A DNA stretch of 64,000 nucleotides from Citrobacter freundii (GTDB lineage Bacteria; Pseudomonadota; Gammaproteobacteria; Enterobacterales; Enterobacteriaceae). A model generated the notes under the pieces. It had not been told where the DNA came from, searched no databases, and worked only from the letters and a program-made list of their open reading frames with translations. Numbering within the stretch: the first letter of the stretch is position 1; each line of letters begins with the position of its first letter. Positions 61,737-64,000 of this stretch are shown piece by piece. Both the position numbers and the translations under genes were made by a program. The DNA lies in NCBI RefSeq assembly GCF_029717145.1, contig NZ_CP099222.1:806001-870000 (forward strand). Direction: 5' to 3'.

Positions 61737-64000
61737 TGCACACTCTCCCTTTGTGCGGTTTCTAGCGCTTGTCTGCGCTGTGATTGCTTAAGCTGTGCCT
61801 GTACCTGAATTGGCGAAGGCAACTGATCGTAGGTCACCACAGAGCATTGAATATCTCCGGCAAAGCGAATGCTGGCGCGTTTCTTCAGTACCTTCAGTGG
61901 GCATTTCAGGAATGACTGACCAGCCAATACGTACAGATCGCGTGATGAGCTCTGCATTTCAAGCGTGAACCCACCATCATCTGCCATCAGCAACATCGCA
62001 CTGTTTACCCCAATGACTGGATATTGTTTTAGTGCCTCTGGTAGCTGCAGTCGGCCGATGTAGTTGTAATTAAAGGTGGCAGATACTTCGCGGTAGCGCA
62101 GTTTGCCCGGCAGCAGCATTAGGCTTTGTTTGCCTGAACCGGTAATCAGGTTGGTCGTACCGGTTTGGTTTTTACGTGCGCTGTCGTTGACGTCGACGTA
62201 ACCCATTTCATAACCGGTGTAAGGGAACAGGACCGATTCATCGCCGGTCAGGCTGGCTTTACTGCCATTTGTGGTGGCATCCACGGACAAATCATCGGCA
62301 TCGGTGTCGTCCATTTTTTTCACCGCGATTAGCACGGCTGCCGATGGGTTACCGTTACCCGCGCGGCCAACCTGCACCCCGTGGCGGCTGACGGCAAGCG
62401 TGGAGCTGTAGCTGCCGGTAAAGGCGGTACTGTGATCGCGGTCCTGCGTGTCGTAGCTGTCGGTGAGATAGGCGCTGAGGTTGCCATACAGACCATCAAT
62501 ACGACCGTTGACGCCGCTGTCGAGGGTATCAGTATTAATACCGCCAAGGCTCACACCCACTTCTTTATGGTTGACGTTATCGTCATACCAGGTCCGTGCC
62601 AGATTCCAGGATGTCTGGTCGCTACTGTTTTTACTAGTGCGATAATCGGCACCGATGGTGGTGCTACGGCTGCGCGCGTTATTATCCTGGCGCGGCATCT
62701 CACTGAAGGTAAACATAAAGTAGGCACCGTTATCGTTGCCGGTGCTGTCGTTGTTGTTACGCGTAAATACGCCGAGGTTGGTGTTCAGGATCCAGCTAGT
62801 CAGGCTGAAAGAGCGTGAGGCGCTAAACTGGATAGTATCTGAGGTGGAATTAGCGCTTGCCTGGTTGAAATAGTTATCACTAAAGTCTTCGTCGTTGTCC
62901 CAGCGCGTGCGATAGTCCGCATGGTTGCGGGTGCGGTTCCAGTTTAAGGAAAGGCTCCAGCTTAAGATGTTTTGTGATAGACCTGCGCTGATGCTTTCAA
63001 AACAGTTGAGATCGTAATCTTCAGAATCAGTATCGCCGGAACACTGACCGCCGCTAGTATCTTTTCGGTACAAGTTCAGTGAGGGCAAGTTCTCCACCCG
63101 CCAGTTGAGCTGCTGCATGTTACCGCGGCCACCCTGGTCGTTATAGAAAAAGCCGGTTTGCAGATCCATATCACCCAAAGCACCCAGTGCCGGGGTGATA
63201 TGACCGTTAACTTCCGCAGAAAAGTTATTGTCTACCGAGGCCACGCCGAGCATCAGCTCGCTTTGTGCCGTTACCGGAAGCCGCACGCCAGCCTGGGCAG
63301 AGGTGGAACCGTCATCGCTATAGCTTGTTGATGAACTGGAGTCATCCGCCAGTTTACCCGCCTGGATAAACCACTGGGCATGGCCGTCCGTTATGCTCCC
63401 CGTTTTGGTAAAAGGAACCACTTCAGTACGGGCAAGCTGATTGCTTTCATAAATTTTCAGCTGAAGGGTGTAGCTCCCTGACGGGAACGAGCTGGTGTCG
63501 AGTGACTGATTGCCGCCGTTTAAGTAAAACGAACCGAGCAGTTGGTTATCGCGATAGGCATCAACGCGTGAGCTGCGCGAAAGCAATACGTTGACCGGTG
63601 TGCCCTGGCCCGCCTGTTCGCGGTTGAGATAGCTCAAGGTCGATCCTGCGCGAACCCCGTCAAAGGCGTCAAGCGGCAGGAAGGTGAAATTAAAGTTACC
63701 GCCATCAAGATTAAACAGGCTGCGGCTATCCATTCGCCCGCCCTGAACGTAAAAGCGGCTCATGAGATCATAGCGATAGTACAGTTCGCTGACGTCAACA
63801 TCAGTCTCGGTTTCACCATCGCTCTCGTTGCCATTCAGGCTCCAGTAACCGCCAATGTAGCTGTTATCGGTGATGCCTAATGCGCCCGTACCTTGCATAT
63901 ATGCCGATTTAAAATCGTCCTGGATGGCGACGTTAATATCCTGCTGATGGATGAACGCGTTAACGATATCATCATCCTGGCTTGCTTTCAGATAGAGAGC
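61733..64000 (-). CDS. Fimbrial usher, CfaC/TcfC-like (5' end outside window)
   Basis: Frame open from the window end (reading Ala-Leu-Tyr-Leu-Lys-Ala-Ser-Gln) to the stop at 61733; at least 755 residues, the family being near 870. The beta-barrel strands ('RYDLMSRFYVQGGRMDSRSLF') and the plug-like and C-terminal periplasmic domains ('PVIGVNSAMLLMADDGGFTLEM') are seen, as is the end 'QRRQALETAQRESVQ'. Outer-membrane assembly platform for alpha-class (alternate chaperone) fimbriae. Overlaps the adhesin start by 4 nt. Confidence 0.88.
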   Translation of the reverse strand, partial: ALYLKASQDDDIVNAFIHQQDINVAIQDDFKSAYMQGTGALGITDNSYIGGYWSLNGNESDGETETDVDVSELYYRYDLMSRFYVQGGRMDSRSLFNLDGGNFNFTFLPLDAFDGVRAGSTLSYLNREQAGQGTPVNVLLSRSSRVDAYRDNQLLGSFYLNGGNQSLDTSSFPSGSYTLQLKIYESNQLARTEVVPFTKTGSITDGHAQWFIQAGKLADDSSSSTSYSDDGSTSAQAGVRLPVTAQSELMLGVASVDNNFSAEVNGHITPALGALGDMDLQTGFFYNDQGGRGNMQQLNWRVENLPSLNLYRKDTSGGQCSGDTDSEDYDLNCFESISAGLSQNILSWSLSLNWNRTRNHADYRTRWDNDEDFSDNYFNQASANSTSDTIQFSASRSFSLTSWILNTNLGVFTRNNNDSTGNDNGAYFMFTFSEMPRQDNNARSRSTTIGADYRTSKNSSDQTSWNLARTWYDDNVNHKEVGVSLGGINTDTLDSGVNGRIDGLYGNLSAYLTDSYDTQDRDHSTAFTGSYSSTLAVSRHGVQVGRAGNGNPSAAVLIAVKKMDDTDADDLSVDATTNGSKASLTGDESVLFPYTGYEMGYVDVNDSARKNQTGTTNLITGSGKQSLMLLPGKLRYREVSATFNYNYIGRLQLPEALKQYPVIGVNSAMLLMADDGGFTLEMQSSSRDLYVLAGQSFLKCPLKVLKKRASIRFAGDIQCSVVTYDQLPSPIQVQAQLKQSQRRQALETAQRESVQ

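Overview
The window is chromosomal DNA from a member of the Enterobacteriaceae close to Escherichia and Salmonella. I would guess a Citrobacter, but the sequence alone does not fix the genus. The evidence is long runs of proteins that match E. coli products almost residue for residue (PrfB, LysS, XerD, DsbC, RecJ, AraE, KduI, BglA), in the gene order known from the 62-65 min region of E. coli K-12 (from memory), read here in the opposite direction.

Layout. (1) 1-6240: the end of ygfF, then a broken type VI secretion (T6SS) fragment between ygfF and bglA. It holds a vgrG with a frameshift and a stop codon, an effector gene cut by an IS5 copy just inside its M23-type peptidase domain, and a decayed second copy of the effector's 5' end that runs into the last codons of bglA. 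(2) 6228-20156: conserved core genes bglA, an RpiR-type regulator, yqfB, yqfA, ygfZ, sdhE-ygfX, fldB, xerD-dsbC-recJ, prfB (with its programmed frameshift), lysS, idi, actS (ygeR) and tRNA-Gly(CCC) glyU. (3) 20157-44150: an accessory block between glyU and yqeG, where K-12 carries the ETT2 secretion remnant. It holds an intimin-like inverse autotransporter, a second IS5 copy, pgaABCD (poly-GlcNAc biofilm polysaccharide), yjdIJ, a yahB-yahDEFG-permease-yahIJ cluster, and rcnA/rcnR (nickel/cobalt efflux). No integrase or attachment repeat is visible. (4) 44159-60557: yqeG, a PACE-type efflux gene with a divergent LysR regulator, yqeF, then a pectin-oligomer catabolic region: kdgM (porin), ogl (lyase), kduI-kduD, araE, togMNAB (ABC importer), kdgF, and finally ygeA. 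KdgR-type operators lie before ogl, kduI, togM and kdgF, with a weaker one before kdgM. (5) 60627-64000: the distal end of a CFA/I-type (alpha) fimbrial operon: tip adhesin and an usher that runs off the window.

How the genes work together. kdgM brings oligogalacturonates through the outer membrane and togMNAB through the inner one. Ogl cuts them to unsaturated monomers, KdgF opens these, and KduI and KduD convert them to 2-keto-3-deoxygluconate. pgaABCD forms a complete export and synthesis machine, but an IS5 sits 106 bp before the pgaA start and has probably changed its control. The yah cluster combines oxamic-transcarbamylase-like proteins (YahE, YahF, YahG), a carbamate kinase, an NCS2-type permease and a deaminase-like amidohydrolase with a twin-arginine signal. 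I read it as an energy-yielding pathway for an unknown ureide or cyclic amide; it is the best candidate here for an undescribed system.
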